A DNA stretch of 35,523 nucleotides from Arthrobacter sp. H20 (lineage in GTDB: Bacteria; Actinomycetota; Actinomycetes; Actinomycetales; Micrococcaceae): contig NZ_KI914729.1 of NCBI RefSeq assembly GCF_000520515.1, positions 14,363 through 49,885 on the forward strand, given 5' to 3'. Position 1 is the stretch's first letter. Each line of letters opens with the position of its first letter. Shown piece after piece: positions 32,670 through 35,523 of this stretch. Below the pieces are notes generated by a model. That model was not told the DNA's origin. It searched no databases and saw only the letters and a program-made list of their open reading frames with translations. Position numbers and translations under genes: made by a program.

Positions 32670-33881
32670 ATGCTTTCAGATACCGCGCTTCCCGTCGTCA
32701 AAGCAACCTTGCCCGTGGTGGGTGAAAACATCCAAGAGATCGCCCGACGTTTCTACGCCCACATGTTTGAGGCCCGCCCGGATCTGTTGGATGGACTTTT
32801 CAACAGGGGAAACCAGGCTGACGGACAACAGCAGCAGGCGCTGGCAGGATCCGTGGCCGCTTTCGCGGGTTGCCTTGTAAACACCCCGGACCAGTTGCCG
32901 GACCATCTCCTCTCGCGCATCTCACACAAACACGTTTCCCTGGGATTGAAGGCGGATCAGTACCAGATTGTCCACGAACACCTCATGTGGGCCATCGTCG
33001 ATGTCCTGGGCGACGCAGTCACCGAGGAAGTGGCCGCGGCATGGGACGAGGTGTACTGGCTGATGGCCAACATGCTCATCAACAAGGAACGCGGGATGTA
33101 CGAAGCGGTCCGGCTTTCCCCGGAAACGATCTGGCGTACTTGGCGGGTCGCCCAGCGGATCCAGGAAACCGACGATGTTGTTACCTTCATCGTTGAACGC
33201 ACTGATGATCGCGAGGTAAAGCCCTCGCTGCCCGGACAATACGTCACCATCAAGCTCCAAATGTCCGACGGCGTCTATCAGCCACGGCAGTACAGCCTGA
33301 CCCGGGCCGACGACGGTCTTCACCGTCAGTTCTCCGTCAAACGGGTCAGGGGTCTCGGCAACCCCGACGGGGAGATGTCGAACCACCTGCACGACAGCGT
33401 CCATGTCGGTGATGAAGTTGTTCTGTCCGTACCCTTCGGGGATGTTGTGCTCGAATACACCGACCGGCCGGTCGTTTTCGCCAGCGCCGGGATCGGCATT
33501 ACTCCCATGGCCGGGATGCTCTCACATTTGGTGCAGTCTGGAGCACAGCGAAAAGTGCTGCTGCTCCATGCTGATAACTCATCCAGTTCCTTCGCCCTGC
33601 GCGATCAGGTGACCAACGACATAGGACGTCTTCCCGATGCGTCAATGACCACATGGCTTGTCGAGAAACCGCAATCATCACAACACGCGAACGGCGACCT
33701 CGACGGCTTCATGGACGTAAACGCTGTCAACCACCCCGCGGATGCCGAGTACTATCTCTGCGGACCGCTTCCCTTCCTCAAGGCTGTCCGCAGTTCGCTG
33801 ATTGCGCGGGGGGTTCCCGCCAGAGACATTCAATATGAAGTATTCGGCCCAGATTTATGGCTGGCGGACTTTCAGCAGTGA
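32670..33881 (+). CDS. hmp: Flavohemoglobin (nitric oxide dioxygenase)
   Basis: 403 residues, the full family length. The globin domain (1 to about 140) has Tyr29 in RRFYAHMF, Gln53 in the GQQQQ run and the proximal haem ligand His88 in SHKHVSLGL. The FAD domain has PGQYVTIKL and RQYSLTRA. The NAD(P)H domain has FASAGIGITPMAGML, YYLCGPLPFLKAV and the C-terminal YEVFGPDLW. It oxidises NO to nitrate using O2 and NAD(P)H in the cytoplasm. Start ATG 32670 has AGAAGGAG upstream. A gap of about 100 bases after the cupin gene may hold its own promoter. All catalytic residues are present. Confidence 0.97.
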   Translation: MLSDTALPVVKATLPVVGENIQEIARRFYAHMFEARPDLLDGLFNRGNQADGQQQQALAGSVAAFAGCLVNTPDQLPDHLLSRISHKHVSLGLKADQYQIVHEHLMWAIVDVLGDAVTEEVAAAWDEVYWLMANMLINKERGMYEAVRLSPETIWRTWRVAQRIQETDDVVTFIVERTDDREVKPSLPGQYVTIKLQMSDGVYQPRQYSLTRADDGLHRQFSVKRVRGLGNPDGEMSNHLHDSVHVGDEVVLSVPFGDVVLEYTDRPVVFASAGIGITPMAGMLSHLVQSGAQRKVLLLHADNSSSSFALRDQVTNDIGRLPDASMTTWLVEKPQSSQHANGDLDGFMDVNAVNHPADAEYYLCGPLPFLKAVRSSLIARGVPARDIQYEVFGPDLWLADFQQ

Positions 33882-34054
33882 GGGAACGGGATGCAGCGCA
33901 CCTACCGGAACCGACATAGCGCTGAACCTTTCCTCCAAGAATCCACCCAAAATAGCTTGAGGTCATTCTTCGAGAAGTAACCAATCCCTGTGGCAGGTCA
34001 AGGAGTCAAGCAAACTCGGATCAGTCCCGTCAAACACATGCTTCACATTGAGGG

Positions 34055-34102
34055 AAAACGCCCGAGGGCGAGGAAGGTTAACCCCTTCTGACTAGGCGTT
34101 TT
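34055..34102. terminator. Terminator-like stem downstream of hmp
   Basis: Arms AAAACGCC (34055-34062) and GGCGTTTT (34095-34102) can pair, enclosing an inner GAAGG/CCTTC hairpin. The forward strand ends in GGCGTTTTATTG and the reverse also ends in a T-run. It would act in either direction. It is 170 bases past the hmp stop, which lowers certainty. Confidence 0.45.
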
Positions 34103-34118
34103 ATTGCGCCGATAATCC

Positions 34119-34140
34119 ACGTTATGTCAACTAATAACGT
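34119..34140. repeat. Palindrome ACGTTAT-N8-ATAACGT
   Basis: Perfect 7-bp arms around an 8-base spacer, about 240 bases before the integrase. A site of this form could be an integrase core-type crossover site or a regulator operator; no second copy was found in the window. Confidence 0.45.
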
Positions 34141-34323
34141 AGCCATCCGCATATATTGCAGATAGCCATGAATCGTGTATCCACTGCCCCGCAGTGATCA
34201 AAATGCCTCTGATCTGCGCTTTTCCCCTTCTCGGGTGATTCTCGCGGTGCCCTCCATCGAACTTCGATCTTCATTCATGGCGAGCACAAAAGACCACATC
34301 TGACCAGGAGTTTTCTCTTACCG

Positions 34324-34360
34324 TCTGCACTTTATGCAGATAGTCTGCATTTCATGCAGA
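34324..34360. repeat. Two tandem 17-bp palindromes upstream of the integrase
   Basis: TCTGCACTTTATGCAGA (34324-34340) and TCTGCATTTCATGCAGA (34344-34360) share arms TCTGCA and TGCAGA and are separated by TAG. They end 16 bases before the integrase ATG, well placed as an operator pair or as integrase arm-type sites. A further TGCAGATAG occurs near 34158. Confidence 0.75.
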
Positions 34361-34376
34361 GGGTGGTCGTTGAGTA

Positions 34377-35511
34377 ATGGTCGAGAAAAGGGGCGGTCTC
34401 TCCTTTCTGCCGTTGCCGGATCGCGGTCCGAACAAAGACGCATTTCTCGCGGAGATCCTGACCGGCTGGAAGCGACAGCAGTACACCAAGAATTTCACAG
34501 AAAAGACAATCACTCGCCGGATCAATCGGGTCCTCGACTTCTGCGACGCTACGGGCAAATTTCCCTGGGAGTGGATGCCGACGGACGCGGACGAATACTT
34601 CTCCCACCTTGTCAATGTAAGAGGTCTGGTCCAGGAGACGATCCGCGCATACCAGAGCGATGTATCACTGTTCTGTAGCTACGCCACGAGCGATAGCTAC
34701 CCGTGGAACGAAACCTGCGGGCGCCTCTTTGGGTCCTCGATGTCTCACATCATCACGGACCTCAACAAGGCCCGACACACGCAGGCCGCGACGATGGGGC
34801 CCACCAAGCGGGCGTTCGAGCTCGATGAGCTGCAACAGTTCTTTGACTTCGCGGATGACGAGGTTGCCCGCATCATCAGTTCCCACGTCAAGGGCGGCCT
34901 GGCCGCCTGGCGGGACGTCACAGCTCTGAAAGTTTGCTACGGGTGGGGTCTGCGGCACGACGAACTTAGAAAGCTCGACATGGTGGACTTCTCCCCCAAC
35001 GTCAAAGCCCCGTACTTCGGCGACTACGGGCTCCTGAGAGTTCGCAACGGCAAGGCCAACAAAAGGTGCTCCTAAGAAGCAGCGGACGGTTCAGACGCTG
35101 GTCGACTGGGCTGCCGAAGCAGTCGCGGAATGGGTGGAATTCGGTCTTTCCCGATATGGCCAGCCCGTGACCCACCTTTTTCCCACGTCGACCGGAGGGC
35201 TCGTTGCAGAGGGCGATCTCTACAGCCGGTTCATCGGCTTCGTGAATGCCCTCGGCCTTGACCCCGGGCTCGACATTCACGGCCTCCGCCGGTCTTACGC
35301 AACACATATGCAGACCGTCTACGGCTACGACGCGAAGTTCATCTCAATGCAGCTCGGACACGCGCACGAAGCCACTACGACCATTTACACACTCCCCTCT
35401 CCTGACTTCGCTGCCAGTGAGATGGAGCGGGTTCTGAGCAAGGATCTTTTGAGAAGCAAGGGCAAGCTCCTGCTTAAACCAGCGAGAAATCAAGGAAGGG
35501 CCTCCCGATGA
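34377..35511 (+). pseudogene. Tyrosine recombinase/integrase split by a one-base frameshift
   Basis: Frame 1 (34377-35075, 232 residues) holds the SAM-like core-binding domain (TRRINRVLDFCDATGKFPWE) and catalytic box I Arg in WGLRHDELRKLDMVDF. It ends VRNGKANKRCS. In the +1 frame the protein resumes at KGAPKKQRTVQTLVDWAAEA. It then has box II HGLRRSYATHM, the QLGHAHEATTTIYT segment with GH and the nucleophile Tyr, and a tail to 35511. Removing one base from the A4 run at 35061-35064 gives an uninterrupted integrase of about 378 residues. It may be a pseudogene, a sequencing error, or a frameshifting gene. All catalytic residues are present across the two frames. Confidence 0.88.
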
Positions 35512-35523
35512 AGCGTCGGATCG
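35508..35523 (+). CDS. Start of a further gene, cut by the window edge
   Basis: ATGAAGCGTCGGAT reads MKRRI and overlaps the integrase stop by ATGA, as a coupled downstream gene would. Integrases of this type in actinobacteria are often followed by a small HTH gene, and the basic start fits. Only five codons are visible, so no product can be named. Confidence 0.35.

Larger units (their letters stand above)
33882..34376. other. Intergenic region with regulatory-type palindromes, no gene
   Basis: This gap between hmp and the integrase has no credible coding frame and lower GC than its neighbours. It contains a terminator-like element (34055-34102), a 7-bp-arm palindrome (34119-34140) and a pair of tandem 17-bp palindromes (34324-34360). 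Together these make it a likely att or integrase-control region. Confidence 0.5.

Overview
The window is high-GC DNA from an actinobacterium, most likely a Micrococcales or Corynebacteriales relative. The signs are the strong G/C third-position bias, a near-consensus DtxR/IdeR iron box, frequent GTG and TTG starts, and gene families (DUF4913, MobC and relaxase pair, DUF1540) common on actinobacterial plasmids and integrative elements. No rRNA, tRNA or CRISPR array was seen. It reads as accessory DNA: a mobile or formerly mobile element carrying iron-acquisition and oxidative/nitrosative-stress cargo.

Layout. (1) 1-7222 is the first iron block. It has the 3' part of an HpcH/HpaI aldolase (possibly an SbnG-like citrate synthase of a siderophore cluster to the left), a siderophore-interacting ferric reductase, a two-domain Cys-rich DUF1540 protein, a broken HTH regulator, and a ferric-siderophore ABC importer. 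The importer's binding-protein gene diverges from a permease-permease-ATPase operon across one iron box. (2) 7517-18013 is a plasmid/ICE backbone: serine resolvase, a small conserved protein, a ~1850-residue DarB-like methyltransferase-helicase, two small reverse-strand genes, a candidate oriT, MobC, relaxase, a coiled-coil accessory protein and a small membrane protein. (3) 18246-24652 (reverse strand) is the second iron block: a tightly overlapping Fe(III) ABC importer (lipoprotein, fused permease, ATPase) followed by an unusual single polypeptide joining an adenylation domain, a carrier domain and a membrane acyltransferase-3 domain. (4) 24705-31491 is a mosaic: a DUF1232 membrane protein, an apparent IS end relic, and a ~550-bp duplicated end of a conjugation module (coupling-protein 3' end plus DUF4913). 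The two copies bracket a Cu/Zn superoxide dismutase and a small membrane protein. The intact VirD4/TraG-type coupling protein and an AAA ATPase follow. (5) 31560-35523 holds a decayed Tn3-family transposase, a cupin gene, a flavohemoglobin, and a tyrosine recombinase split by a one-base frameshift, followed by the first codons of another gene.

How the parts may work together. The aldolase and SIP reductase point to siderophore synthesis and iron release. The FecCD-type importer takes up ferric siderophore. The Fbp/Fut-type importer takes up ferric iron or a chelate. SodC and flavohemoglobin detoxify superoxide and NO. Relaxase, MobC, coupling protein and integrase give mobility, but no VirB4 or other type IV secretion channel gene is present here. 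From memory, and not checked by any search, this combination resembles the iron-uptake islands (RUSTI) described in cheese-rind actinobacteria. The most unusual items are the adenylation-carrier-acyltransferase fusion inside an iron-transport operon, the reading-frame conflict at the 5' end of the DarB-like gene, and the duplicated conjugation-module end flanking sodC.
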